Part shown: positions 25,040-37,235 of the stretch, in pieces | Layout of the letters: the number at the start of each line of letters is the position of its first letter | Position numbering within the stretch: position 1 is the stretch's first letter | Assembly: GCA_902805475.1 (NCBI GenBank) | Contig: CADCSX010000011.1 | Coordinates: forward strand, 1,180,001-1,244,000 | Reading direction: 5' to 3' | Source of the DNA: Entonaema liquescens | Lineage: Eukaryota > Ascomycota > Sordariomycetes > Xylariales > Xylariaceae | DNA: 64,000 nucleotides | The notes under the pieces: generated by a model | Told to the model about the DNA's origin: nothing | Databases searched by the model: none | What the model saw: only the letters and a program-made list of their open reading frames with translations | Made by a program: the position numbers and the translations under genes

Positions 25040-26447
25040 CTAAGCCCTATTATTCCCTCTTGTAATCTCTCTCATTTCGAGTCCTGGACCGTCCTTCATC
25101 GCGAGTTCGGTGAGGTTGTATCTGGCCAGGACCTCCGTCAGGACGTGGCCCATGGGATAGAAGCTCTCGTGGCTCTCGTGGGTGGCGCAGGGCGATCTTC
25201 GAAAGGGCAGAATCCAATCTAGGATATTGGTCCCCATGACGCTTTTCCAATTGCCCCATATCCCAATGTCCCACGGGTTTTCCCCCGGCTCCGTTTTGAG
25301 GATGGCGAAAGTACGAGCTGCCAAGTCGTCGCGGGCCGACGGCCGGATCTGCACAGCCGAGCCGCCACCGTCGCCGTTCCCATTCGCGTGAGGCCGGGCC
25401 GTCCCGTTAGACCAGCCGTTCGCAGCCTCATCGTCTCTCGGAAGCGGATAGGTCACCACGGTGAACTTATCCGTCGATTCGGTACCGCGGGGCACGCGAA
25501 CGGCCAATTGGTATACCTTGTTCTGATAACCGAGCATATCGACATTTGTCATGTTGAAGAGGATGTAGCGCAACGACGTTACCGACATTAGAAAAGTAAA
25601 AAGACCAAAGAAAGCAGCCAGTACTATGGCAGGTATAAAGTGAGGGTCTAATGGAGATCCTTCAATATTCTCTTTGCGAAGACTCGAAGCTGTGGCTCCA
25701 AGAACGACTCCACAGTAACAAGTAGTATAGGTGGTAAACTGCACGAAAAACTTGAAGGCTATGGATTATTAGTAAATGTGCAGGAACTGGTAGAGTAGCA
25801 TGTATTGAAGCTCACAATTCTCTCCTATCATGCCGCCAACCCAGGGACAGTAATGGTCCATGCGATAGACGCAGCGATCGATTTCGCTGCTATGATGAAC
25901 CCGATCTGCCTTCCAAGTAGAACATTCCGAGCACCACTTTGGTCGCCCATCATTTTCGCATACGAACACATCCTTCGTATAGAATTCCTCCAAGCCTGGA
26001 CTGTCTGGGTTTAGATCGGGGCCGGCATTGTAAGGTAGGCTCTCGAGGTCAGGTTCTTGACGCCTTCGTTTTCGTCTGTCTCTAGCAGCCTTCTTCCGTT
26101 CAACTGCGCCCGGGCCGTACGGAACAACACCCGGATCGAGAAGGACTGTCGCCATAGTCCTAAGATAGGTGCCGACCATCAATAAAAGGAGTACGAAATA
26201 TAGTACTAGGATGGCAATGGCTGCGCCGACCTCGCCTCGTTTGCCGATAAGGTAGTTGGCTGGATATCGTTAACGTTAGTACATAGACCAATTGGCTTGC
26301 AATATTAAATCGAACAAGGCTCTATAACTCACAACATACCCGGCCGACCACGGCATAAGTAGCATAGCTGACGGCGGCGACGAGGAGGACAGGAATTATA
26401 CGGGTGATCCAGCGCGTCGCGGCATGAGTGCTTTCGATAAGAGGCAT
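25040..26447 (-). CDS. pfa5: Palmitoyltransferase Pfa5 (DHHC family, DHYC variant), 3 exons
   Basis: Integral-membrane S-acyltransferase that attaches palmitate to cysteines of target proteins. Exons are 26447-26333, 26259-25816 and 25758-25040, giving 425 residues. The two junctions (donors GTGAGT and GTGAGC) restore the typical GRVCSNYLIGKRGEV and MIGENSFKFFVQFTTYTT. Hydrophobic segments lie near residues 15-38 and 50-72, and two more follow the catalytic domain. A DPG motif (LLDPGVVPYG, about 79-88) precedes the Cys-rich domain. The catalytic motif is DHYC at 173-176 rather than DHHC, with the surrounding Cys/His ligands CENDGRPKWCSECSTWKADRVHH. DHYC is known in yeast Akr1, Akr2 and Pfa5, so it is not a sign of inactivity. 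The C-terminal tail is cytosolic and Gly/Asn/Arg-rich. Confidence 0.93.
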
Positions 26448-27177
26448 TTCCTACACATCCTGAAGACTGTCCGTCTCGAATGTAAAGGGTAAAGGGTAAA
26501 CGATAAGCGGTTGTCGGGGTCCCCGACGAGGCACGAACGAGAGAGAGCTGTTGTCGTAGATTCGTTATTTGGTTATTTGGTTATTTGGGGGGAGTTGCAT
26601 CAAGATTGCATCGGACCTAAAAGGGATCGTGCTAAGATTTGAAGCATGCACGTACATTAAAATGGCCCCCACTGGGGGTTCGATGACAAGGATATTCCCG
26701 CGGGTCATAACTAACGTTGCGTGATGCCTGCTATTAATAGATCCTGGTTGCATATACGTGGTCCGTGCTTTACATATTGTTGCTACACGATACATTGGAT
26801 ACATTGGATTCTATATCATAACATTATAAAAACCAACTTTGGAGATATAAAAGGGTATGCAATATTTAGAAAATCATGATATTGACATGATTAGAGGTGG
26901 AATTAGTCTTCATTTTATAATGGATATAGTGCTATCAATAACTACTTTTTAACTTAGGGACGGGTATTAATAAAACAAGACTCTCCTCTATGTAGACTTT
27001 ATAAAGCACAACAACAGTCCTTACCACCCAATCAAAGCCGAAGTCGTAAGCTGTTTCCTGTGTTGCGAACACTAAAGTGAAAGTCCTCATCGTGAAATTT
27101 CGGACAACCTATCCTATTTTTCTGCTCAGAGATTCCCCATGTACACCCATGTACAGTTCTTCACTTACAGAAACCTT
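26448..27177. other. 0.7 kb intergenic stretch
   Basis: Promoter side of pfa5 and 3' flank of the thaumatin-like gene (both on the minus strand). It contains three perfect TTATTTGG copies at 26565-26588, an ATACATTGG doublet near 26791-26810 and an AT-rich stretch from about 26810 to 27010. No gene is seen. Confidence 0.5.
26565..26588. repeat. TTATTTGG x3 tandem repeat
   Basis: Three perfect 8-base units lie about 120 bases upstream of the pfa5 start codon, in its presumed promoter. Confidence 0.9.
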
Positions 27178-28472
27178 TCATGACCAACCTAATATGTTAC
27201 CAACCACCAACACCGTAGTCAACACTAATCTAGCCATAGGTACCCAGAGACCGGCTGCTGTGCTCTGTTTTGATTCGATATAGCTCACGTTCATAGCCTT
27301 GAGCAGGATATCGTGGGTTACTTGCCCGCTTTCGGCAATCTTGTGCAATTCGTCTGTGAACGTTGCTAAGATAGTGGTACTTCGCCCTGCCGGACAGAAA
27401 ACAATTTCCCATCCACCTCCGCTAGGTATGATAAACGTAGAGGTCTGATCGTCAAAAGCGTAGCTGTACGCGTCAGGGCACATAGCCTTGGCATTGTATG
27501 AATACTGGCTGGGCTCGCAGATCCAAGGGTCATCGTATTCGCCGGTGCAGCAGTCCTCGGGGTCATTATTAGCGGCGCAGGCGCTCTTGCACGGGTCGAA
27601 AACGGGCCGGTGTAGGGTGTCGTCTGGATATGGGTATACACCATCTCCGGGCTTCTCTGGAAGAAAGGCCTGGAGGTCCCAAGGACACCAGTTGCTTAAA
27701 TCTGCGTTGGATTGTATATCCTCATACGGTATAGGATAGGTCGAATTAGTATAAGCAAGTCCAGTCTGGCTGAAAGGGGCGAGATATCCGGATGTCCCAA
27801 TGCATGAGGGATTAACTAGATTTGGTGGTATGTACGATGTGTTATCCGCTGGATGGTAGACTATTGCTATTGGCAGATTATAGCCATCGACAAGTGAAAT
27901 ATCATAGAAGGTCTGTCTTCCAGTGGCGCCACCGGCGAGATTGAATTCGGCGAGAGTAACCGGGACGGCACCCTGTGTTATGATCAGTCGTCTATACTGT
28001 AGTTGCTTTTTCTAGCTCAACTTACCCCATACTCACAATCTAATTTACCAAAACAATCACCCGTTTTACATGTCGCTGTATCCCCACTAGTGGTACAATT
28101 TGTGCGGCCCCATATCCTGCCCTGCCATGTTGGGCCGACTGTCTGGTTTCTTGTCTCGCCAGGTTTAAGTTCAAACCCGTGAGAATCGGGGGGATCACCA
28201 TGTTGAGTTGCAATTCCAGGCCATACTGTCTCTCCACAGTTGTTGGTAATGATCAAGGGGATTGCATTTTCATGCTTGGTTAAAGGACGGCTCGTGCCTT
28301 GAAATCGTCTATTGGGACCCAAATAGTCGAAAGCATATAGTTCATGGTTGCTTGGATATACAACGGCTCTTGTTTGCGGGAGCCCCGATGCTAGAAAGAG
28401 AATCGCAGTAACTGATAAGTTGGTCCTTGTAGAACTACGCAGGCGTCCGCATTTTCGTGGCCGCTCAGACAT
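27178..28472 (-). CDS. Thaumatin-like protein, secreted, probably GPI-anchored, 2 exons
   Basis: Cell-surface protein of the thaumatin/osmotin fold. In fungi such proteins are thought to act on beta-glucan or the wall. Exons are 28472-28026 and 27972-27178 (donor GTAAGT, acceptor ACACAG), giving 413 residues. After a basic leader, a hydrophobic segment (SVTAILFLASG) serves as signal peptide or anchor. The fold starts at PLIITNNCGETVWPGIATQ and continues with WQGRIWGRTNC, TCKTGDCFGKLDCEYG, VTLAEFNLAG and YDISLVDGYNLPI. The Arg, Glu and Asp residues in these motifs match the acidic-cleft set of the family. A Cys-rich C-terminal half (DPCKSACAANNDPEDCC) follows. The extreme C-terminus has an Ala/Gly-containing stretch and a hydrophobic tail (ARLVLTTVLVVGNILGWS), suggesting GPI anchoring. 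The long basic N-terminus before the signal is unusual, and a downstream start is possible. Confidence 0.88.
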
Positions 28473-29792
28473 TGTATTTAATCGTTGGGCTTTTTTAATA
28501 CTTGCTATATATGGCTAGATAACCACGATTTATCCTCCTATACGGGATAAAGATGGACAAACCAATAGACGGCGAAGAGTACGCGTTGGGGTTATAGTGA
28601 TGAAGTAGGTAGTTCATTATCTGACGAAGCCAGCTAAGTAAACTGTGTGACTTATTTGTTGCCAACCGGTCACAGCTATGCGGTGAGTATAAAGTCCAAT
28701 AGAGTCCGCTAGGGTCGAAATCTGGTAAATAACCTGGCCGTTGTTCCTGAAGGACCCCGGGTTTTGAAGTCGGTGGCGCACGACGTCAACTTTCAAGCAA
28801 GAAACGAGTGGTGAATGAGGTGGCGGATCGTCGTGGTCGATCGAGCAGGCTCCGCGAACATCCCTGTCCTAATATCGAGACTCAATAGCCAAAACTCTGA
28901 AGAACAAACAGGAGTAGGATTTGCGGAGGAGAGGGATAGGTATATTGAAAGGATAGAAGCACAGAGGAAATGAGAATAATGATTTATCCTAGAAACGGCG
29001 CAAAGTAGGTATAAAATAGAGACACCTTCAAGGAGGCTCGTGGATAAAGGATAAAACCATGCTGAATAAGACCATTACTTAAAAGATGAGAAATAAGAAA
29101 GCAGTAGAGAAGGTCCAATGAAGTTGCCATCAAATGCTGCTTGGCGCGTTGGCGTTGACGTTGGAGGGAATGAGCGATGACGCAGTTGCGACTGGTTACC
29201 AAAATTTCAATTGTGCCAATCTTCCAGGGGTATCTTCTCCCCCTTGTCCTACCTTCCCCAACATTTATTAATTGCGTAGGAGGTATGTATATGTAGGCAC
29301 TTTTATATTCGATAGTGCAACTTGTAAGAAGCTACATATATGCACCTAGTCTAACTTTGCATGTCACTAAGTACCTACAACCAGGTCAAGACTCCGTATT
29401 TTACTCAATACTCTCTACCAAGACTAGAATTCACAAGACACATGATTTGCGTTAGGTTCTTATATTATCTGCATACGGCAATCAGAGGCGGGGAGGGATC
29501 TCTTGCTCGTGCGACCATCCATCTGCTTATCATCAACTATTCAAATAGCCACCCATGTCGCTAGTTCAAATTTCTAGAAAAGGAATTCTTGTAAGTGACG
29601 ATAGCTCGCAGAGAGAAGAGACCTTTCCTTCCTTTCCGCATTGCTAGATCACCTATTAGTCCAAGTACGTTGTTGCTCTTTTCTTAACGAGGTATCATGT
29701 GAAAGCCATAAAAAAGCAACGCAGTGGGCAAAGACATCAATAAAAAGGACCCCCAGTCACAAATTCCATGCCATCTTTTCACCTCCGCCCTT
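28473..29792. other. 1.3 kb intergenic stretch
   Basis: Promoter side of the thaumatin-like gene and 3' flank of the Hsp70-like gene. Nothing beyond short open frames is seen. A CAACGTCAACGCCAACGCG-type minus-strand repetition lies near 29141-29165. Confidence 0.5.
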
Positions 29793-32277
29793 CTACCTGA
29801 ACCTAGATCTGCAGCGGCCCATAACCTCTCCTTGACAGACCAGTTCGGCGCTGAATTCCGAGCCGTCGAGAGTGAGATAAATGTCGAAGTAAACTCGGTA
29901 AAATGTACCCTGTGGCGTGTCCATCCGCTCGAAGTCTTTCTCGAGGTTCTTGCGTGATAGATCGGATGTGAGAGTAACAACCTCCTTTATACCTATAAAA
30001 CATGTAAGTGGCGAGCCAAACGGACTGCAACAGACAATTTAACAACTTACGAGGATCTTTGGTGTACTCTGGGCAAACATCATCGTCACAAGCGTATAAT
30101 ATATCCTCGTACATAAGCGTAGCACCCGGGGCTACTTGTCGGAAAAATGATACCTTAACAGGCTCACCGATCTTGACCTTTTGGCCCTTTTGCACAAAAA
30201 TCTGTCGAGTGAACTTGCATCTATCCTTGCCATCTAGAGATGGCACACGATAAGCTTCGGGATGGTAACCCTCCTTAAAGGGCTGGAGAGTTGCCATAAG
30301 GTAGTGGCGACGAGCTACACGGTGCGTGATGACTCGTTCTGTAATGCCTGCGGTGACGGCTCCCTTCACAATGGCAGCGACGGAATCCATAGGCCGTACG
30401 ACCTTAGACTGGAACTGAGGAGGGACATGGAGCTTGATCTGCTGGAAGAGGTATTCGGAAGCACCAAAACCACCAACGACCAAAATATTTTGCAGTGTCC
30501 TATTTTGAGCCTGGATAGCAATGATTTGGTTCCGTACGAGTTCCAAAATCCGGTTTACTACGGGTTCGAAACATTGAAGAATTTCCTCGTTAGTAAAAGT
30601 CATGTAACCTTCTTCGATACCGGCTTCGGGGAATTCGGCCTCAATACCAACATCAACAGCCCACTTTTGGCCGTTATTCCTGAAGTCGGCCTTGATTCTG
30701 TTCTCGAAATCCATGATACATTTGGCGTATACACGACCCGCTGTCTTAGATCCGTCTGGTAGCTTCATCTTTCGAATCTTTGTGCGTAAAATATTGCTAA
30801 AATTCCTGTTAAGGGCAGTGGAACCACAAGAGTCACCAGAACCCGCTGTGCATTCCGCGACTGTAAATGGATTCTCGTCCTCGACTTCATATGCAATTAA
30901 ATCAACGGTACCACCACCACAATCGACAATCAAAATAGCATCGTGAACCTTCAAATTAAGCAATCCAGTTTTGGCGCAGAAAAGCGAGGCGGCCTCGGGC
31001 TCACTGACGAGTGTCAATCTGTTGTCATTTTCGTCTCTGAGGAAACCAGCTTGGATAGCGGCGGCACGCGTAGCAGCCTTACCGGCATCGTTCCAGATAG
31101 CCGGCACAGTCAGGTAGTAGCGAATATTCCGTTCTTCTCGATTGAACACTTCACCCAACGTCTTCTGTAGCGCTGTACGCATGGCCTGTCGCAGCTTAAA
31201 TAGGTAGTCTGCAGCAACATCGATTTCCGACTTTCCAGGAGGTAGTGGCGGAAGGTTAATGGGGTCGATATAAGTGTTACCTGACAGCATAAGCTGAAGC
31301 TTAAACCATTCCACCTTTTGAACACCAGGCTTTGGGTATCCTGTAGGTGCTAGTGCATCAGCGATATCTGGACCCCATCCAACGACCTTTTGGTACTGGT
31401 CGTAGTACAGAACAGTAGGTATCTTTTCAAGGTTAGCAAGCTTCGGCTAGGTGGGTATTCTTTGCCTTGGATGTTTTACCTTCTGTTTTGTGTATGATCC
31501 TGCGCCAGGCCATTCTGTGATAATATCCTCCTTCGCCTCATTATTCGTCGCAAACGCAAAAGCAACACCAGAGAATGTTGTGCCCTATATTCCAAGCGGT
31601 TAGCTAAAAGAAAGAAAGTCGACACAGGCGAGCAATAGAAAGCCCAAAGGGATCAGGAGAGGGGACATACAAAGTCAATTCCGACAATTAATTGCGCCTT
31701 ACTTCGACTGTTCCCCTCGACTTCAGCAGCTGGTCTACCGTAGGACTGCATGGCGTTCGTCGGTTGAGGAGCGGGAGCAGGTGGCGGATAACCAGCGTAT
31801 CCAGGAGGACCACCAGCAACTCCAGGAGGAGGTTGCGAACCTGGAGGGACATGCATCTGAGGAGGATAGCCGGAGACGGGAGCACCGGTGTTAATGGGAG
31901 GGGACCGCCAACCATTTGCGATGGGGGTGTGCGAGCTGGTCCCGTTGTTAAAGGGCTTGTGCGGCCAACAGGTGGTTGAGGTTGAAAGTTTGGAGTATAA
32001 CTAGGTGGACGTGGTCCAGCGCCGGGATGGTTCATTATCGGGAGGCTCGTCTGGGAGGACGAAGCTGTTATAGAGGGACGGCGGGACCAGGATAAGGATG
32101 GGGTTGGGATTGGGCCTGTGGGAACTGCTGCGTTATTTGCGGTGGAGGGGTTGAGGTCGGGGTCGAGGTCGCAGGCCGCTGTGGTTCAGGTGTACTTGAG
32201 GGGATACTGGCGGTGGATTTCCGTTTACCTAATCCTAGGCCTCTAAAACGGGAATTCAAATTGTTCAATGAATTCAT
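29793..32277 (-). CDS. HSPA12-like Hsp70-family ATPase, 4 exons, two apparent frame breaks in exon 1
   Basis: Actin/Hsp70-fold ATPase of the fungal HSPA12-like group; the client is unknown. Exons are 32277-31671, 31584-31480, 31446-30051 and 29992-29793. Phosphate-1 motif GIDFGTTFSGVAFAFA spans the first junction. Phosphate-2 motif ILIVDCGGGTVDLIAYEV and the adenosine motif NILVVGGFGASEYL are intact. The C-terminal part is a short beta-rich region (PVKVSFFRQVAPG, GTFYRVYFDIYLTLDG) rather than a full Hsp70 substrate domain, as usual for this group. The N-terminal 200 residues are Pro/Gly/Gln low complexity after MNSLNNLNSRFRGLGLGKRK. Within exon 1 the frame breaks twice, at the C runs opposite 32075-32077 and 31900-31903. 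One extra C at each restores an unbroken frame of about 769 residues that enters the first splice in phase, so these look like sequencing errors rather than a pseudogene. Confidence 0.9.
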
Positions 32278-32551
32278 AAGGAATTAGAGAAACGGAAAGA
32301 AAAGAAGAAAAAAAAAAGGAAGGAAGGGAAAAAAGAGGGTAGATCAAAGAAGGGTGGGAAGGACTTTGTCGAAGGTGTGATCCGATTGATGTGGGATCAC
32401 TGGGCTTCTAGGCTAGGTTGTGATAAGGCGGGCTGAGCTGAGCCAAGACGAAGATGCTGACAAGTCCCTAAAGGAGAAAAGCGAGCAAAGAAACAGGCGT
32501 CGGGGGTTGTTTCCATACAAAGTGAGTGCGGCGTCAAGCGTCAGAAGAGGG

Positions 32552-32640
32552 GCTGTTGCTCCTGCTGTTGCTGGTGCTGGTGCTGGTGCTGCTACTGCCG
32601 ATTCTGCTTGCTGCTTGCTGATGCTGGTGCTAGTGCTGGG
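32552..32640. repeat. Imperfect CTGGTG/CTTGCTG repeat
   Basis: Degenerate hexamer-like copies of GCTGGT and GCTTGCT lie about 300 bases upstream of the Hsp70-like start. The stretch is not part of a convincing coding frame. Confidence 0.8.
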
Positions 32641-33373
32641 CTGTGGTTGCTTGATGTATGGATGTATGTTCCTGCCCTCGCTTTGCCTTACTTCACTGTG
32701 CTTGCCCGAGATGCGATGGAATAATCCCTTGTTCCCCGTTCTGTCCCTTTGGGTTTAACCTGGACTAAGCTAAGGTAATAACCGAGTATGCTTGCCGCTT
32801 GCCGCAGGACGTTTAGGAAGGAATTAATAAAAAAGGGTACCCAGGCCTAGTAACACAAAAGGTACGAGCTACAAGTACAATCCTGTCAGAAGCAAAGTCC
32901 TTGGTGTCCTTGGAGAGTCCTTGGTGCATTCGGTGCAGTTGTATGCGCAGTTCCTTAAACCTAGGACTTGGATTAATAAAGAGAGACGGACAGGGCGGGA
33001 TAAGGCCTGAATGGGGCCAGTAGGTAAGAAAATAGTAGAAAATAGTAGCCGGTGGGACACTATTATCGCGGAGGATCAATTAGATCAATTAAAACTTCAG
33101 TGTTGCGACCCTGTTCCTTGTTCCTTGCCTTTTTTTTTTCTTTTTTTTTTTTGTTCTTAAATTCCACTGTGGCTGATGAGAGCTGACAGCGCTAGGTTGG
33201 GCTGGTTATTCTGTGGGTTGCAGGTTGCAGGTTGCAGTTAGCGTTTAGGTACTTTGGGGGGAAAGGAAATCCAGGATAATAAGGCTGAAGCGAGTTCTCT
33301 TAACAACCTGCAAAGCTGCAAAGGGAGTCGAGAAATAAGTCCTAGATTTGAAGAAGGGGGGAACCTGTAGGCG

Positions 33374-33394
33374 GTAGGCTGTAGGCTGTAGGCT
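33374..33394. repeat. GTAGGCT x3 tandem repeat
   Basis: Three perfect 7-base units lie in the promoter side or upstream flank of the Hsp70-like gene. Confidence 0.85.
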
Positions 33395-34208
33395 GTAAGC
33401 AAAGGTGGGTAGGAGAAATGAGACGATGCAACGATGCGACAATGACAGTGGTGGACAATGCGACCTGTGGGGCAACCTTCACTTATTCACTTACACTGCC
33501 AGACTTGTCTAACACCGCTTTACACACTGCTAGACTTTTGAGGATTGTGGCAATGTTACCCAATCGTCGTAAACCGTCGTAAATATTTTATCTCGACACT
33601 CCCAGGTTTCTTTTTTTCTACTGATGAGTAAATCTGATAATCCTATTTAATAAAGGATTTAGTTACAATACTTACAAAAAAACATAATACCTTGTTAGGT
33701 AGAGTCGATGTGTCCACATTAATTTCCGTACTTCGTCAACTCGTGAATTCGTGCGAGTAAGCGCTTCGCTAACTGTGGTTGGTTGGTGGTATATACTCGA
33801 AAGAGGCATACCCGCGCGTTAAGGGGCTCGCAAAGGGTAAAGTGTTCGATATTGCCGCTGTGGCAATTCTCCTGGCCACGTGAATATTTTATAAGGCGAG
33901 GAAAGGAGAATTAATAAGGATAGATGGCGAATGTTTTACGCAATTGTTAACGGCGATAGTGACATCTATCTATATGATGATGTGTATATGCTGATGCCGA
34001 ACTAGTACCCCGAGGAATAAACGGCTTGACGATACCTCATATTTGATTGTACGTCACCGTTGAATATAAGAATAATATATGATCCCCTGGGAAGATGCCA
34101 GATAAACGTTGCCTTGAAAAAGTTGATCACATCGTTGACGTTATATCAAAATTGAATTAGTTGATCCAAATTGTTAGATAGCAAGCAACGTTGTAAGAGC
34201 AGAGCTAC

Positions 34209-34235
34209 TATGGGCTCTATGGGCTCTATGGGCTC
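34209..34235. repeat. TATGGGCTC x3 tandem repeat
   Basis: Three perfect 9-base units lie within the gene-poor block between the Hsp70-like and amidoligase genes. Confidence 0.9.
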
Positions 34236-37235
34236 TAGATTCGATAAGCGAAGTTTTGAATCTTGTTTGAGGTTTAATGAGATTTAATGAGTATGTTAGT
34301 TAATATTTTCCCCAAGATCCTCCAAATGCCTTGTATAGTCCTTTGATAGCTTTATGCGGTCTAAATCAAAGGCACCCCCTCGTTCTTACGGCGGTCTCTC
34401 CGAAGTCCTCTCCTTTGTTTATGACGGCCGCGTGGGCTTGAAAAAGAAGCTGTGGAAAACACATGCACGAATATATGCGTCGATATGTGTGTGCTAGGTA
34501 AAACGTATGTACTGGGTAGTTTGAAGATTCGGCCCGTCCATCACGAAAACAACCTAGACATACATGGCAGTACATAGCATACATGGTAGACACATGCAAA
34601 TCTGGTTGGTTCAAATCGCGAGGTACACACAATGCGTATGTAGATGTTTTCTCCAAGACTGCGCCGCCAATTCAATATTCAGGGATCATATTAGTCTCAA
34701 TAGTATTTGATAGATAACAATAATACTTGAGTTTTATACGTGATGATTGCCTCGGAAAGAAGTATTGTCTGTTAAGGATTAAACATACTAATGTTTCATA
34801 ATTGGTGCCTGACCTGACCACGTTTCTGGCGCTAACCCCTCCAGCCCCGCCATTAGCCATTGTACTCTTTTATCCCCGCTCTTAGCTCGGGGTTCTATCT
34901 GGAGAGAACTTGAAGGCTCGGCCAGGCTCAGCCTCATCTAGCTGCAATGAGCCACACCTTTTTTTTTCAAAAGCAGATTCCCATTTTACGTATGCCCTAG
35001 AAACTCTGCAATGGAACACCCAAAAAATTGGGTCGAAAAGTCGGGGTTATCATGACAGCACGTTATGTATATTGTTGGATTCGTCACACCTCCAGATGGA
35101 CAGAACCTCGTATCTTAGTCTTGCACCAAGCTGGCTATTTCAAATTTATTACAACAAATCGGCTTCTACATTCCAAAGTTACCGATCGTTGGGAGACGTA
35201 ATCTTGTCGCATGAAAGACACGTGCTCACGATAGATTTGGCATCTCGACTACTCGAAGGATTCAACCAGTTACATGCATTATCGTTTCATGATCTCATCA
35301 GATGCTACCTAAAGATTTTAGAGGTAGAAAGGGAAGTCATTAGCTTCTGCTTCTTTGCCCTATACGGCATCATCCGTTTATCATTTCTATATTGCTCACG
35401 TCACTCTGTCAGCTTTCTGTCCAGGAGAGAACTCCTTTTCATTAGGTACCTTGCATAACGTTACACTTATCATACCTAGGTAGCTAAGGGATGCGGGTTG
35501 GTTAATTCTGGTTTCCAGAAAAACAAGTTTGACTTAACTTACTAGTTACTAAGAAAAAGAGCAAGTATCCGAAGAAGTGGCTATTCAGGCAGCTAAATCC
35601 ATATGCACTACTTACGGAAGTTCCGACATTCCTAACGTCAACTCATCTAGACCGCCTTAGAATCATGTTGGGGGCCAAGATGCTCATGTTTCTTCCGTGT
35701 AATTGGGTGACCCAACTTCCCACGTGCGTTCGGGATCAATCCGAAGAGTCTAGTGGGTTGATTTACATGATCTAGTTACTACATACCGAGCAACGATGCA
35801 ATGATTTCACTGACGGCCTACAAGACAAACCGGGGCACTTACATTTGAGAACATTTGAGATCCGGCACCGATGATGTGGGCCAATTTATCGCCACCAGCG
35901 ACCCGGCTATAGTAGATGAATAACTTTCCGATTTTAGTGTCGATCTTATGTTGCCTTCTTGGGGTCCGCTATTAGTCGTGTTGCTTGCACGCCATCATCC
36001 ATACCCGGGTAGGAAAACAGGCTTCCAATTCTGACCCTGCTGATCCGAGCGGAATACAGGATCCCAGATCTGAGGACTAACGGCCGTCGCCGTCGTCGGA
36101 ATCGGCCAGGGAAGACGGCCGGATACCCAAGCGGGTGATGTCCCCGGCAAAGGCATGCAGGGGCTTCAAAAACCAGAAAGGAGCGGAGACGTTAAATGTT
36201 ACTACATACTTTGGTTGTCAATATTTCCTCAAAGCACTCTCGGTAATACCGGGATGGCCGAGCTGACAATACTACCCTCCCCACATTCCGTGTGCCGTCC
36301 ATGGGCATTCGGCCTTGGGTAGTAGTTTCTCTGCCACAAGAGGAAAGTAATAATTCCCTATTGTCTACTGGTAGTGACTAAGGAGGGAAAAAAGAAGAAA
36401 GAATTTGATGAGCTTAGTATACTAGCTTTATAGAATACATTGATGATTTTTACTTGGCAGATTAAATATCAGGAGATCGAGTGCTCAGAGAAGAAGTCTG
36501 ACCAAGCGATAAAACTACACAGTAGCAGTTCCGTAATCATAGGTACCTATATTAGCCAACGTACTAAAACGATTTATTGCCGTGAGCAACTAGTCTTGAA
36601 CGCGAAGTTCCCGTTTACGGAACGATGCCATAATACGATGGATAACTCCTAATGGTACCTAATGCCGTTCCATCTGGTGTGGTTTAATACGAATAGGCAA
36701 ACATTAAATAGGCTGAACATATTCGCTATTATTCGAAGAACAACCGTTGATAAGATGGATAGGAGACCTTAAAGATCAATATGCCCTTATCACATTCCCC
36801 CCTAGCTATACTAGGTATACGCCCCCTATTCTATGGGTGCCCTAGTTGTTATTACGACGAGACAGCACAGTCACGAGCCTACTTAGACAGTATAGCCATT
36901 GGAGCTTTAATGTTCTTCAACTAGAAACGTGATGAAGAACAAAGGCTGTAACCCTTTGTTTAGATACAACTCGAGTGTATGGATACACTCTCTAGGGGCG
37001 TCAACAACGTCATTGCTACTGTTGTTTACGTTAGTTATACCGATGTATATATCCAACGCGATGCCTCCGTGCGAAGCCATGAGGATGACTGTAAAGAATA
37101 ATCGAAAATATAAACGATATCTAATTAATCTGTTCTCTACCATCGCAGGAAAAGAAATCATCTAAACCCTCGGATAGGTAGGTACTAGACGAGGTAAGAT
37201 AGTAATTTCGAAGTAGCCAAGGTAGAACTTTCACC

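Larger units (their letters stand above)
32278..37235. other. 5.0 kb gene-poor block
   Basis: The first kilobase is the promoter side of the Hsp70-like gene, with an imperfect CTGGTG repeat (32552-32640). T runs lie at 33130-33139 and 33141-33152, with TTGCAGG and GTAGGCT tandem units at 33218-33239 and 33374-33394. From 33,500 to 37,200 the DNA is AT-rich with one 27-base tandem repeat (34209-34235). A 180-codon open frame at 34910-35458 begins only with TTG and shows no domain. Palindromes such as TAGGTACCTA (36540-36549) recur. No intact gene is supported. Confidence 0.5.

Noticed and set aside
25040..26447. Pfa5 as an inactive enzyme because of DHYC
   Set aside because: DHYC is an established active variant in Akr1, Akr2 and Pfa5 proteins, and all surrounding Cys/His ligands are present.
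31671..32277. Hsp70-like gene as a pseudogene or with an extra intron in the N-terminus
   Set aside because: No plausible donor/acceptor pair bridges the frames, and one added C at each of two C runs restores a coherent protein that splices in phase.
34600..34630. GGTTCAAATC box resembling a tRNA T-loop
   Set aside because: No matching acceptor stem, anticodon arm or D-arm can be folded around it; no tRNA gene was found in the window.
34910..35458. 182-codon plus-strand frame in AT-rich DNA
   Set aside because: It starts only with TTG, lacks any domain, and one frame of this length is expected by chance in 64 kb.
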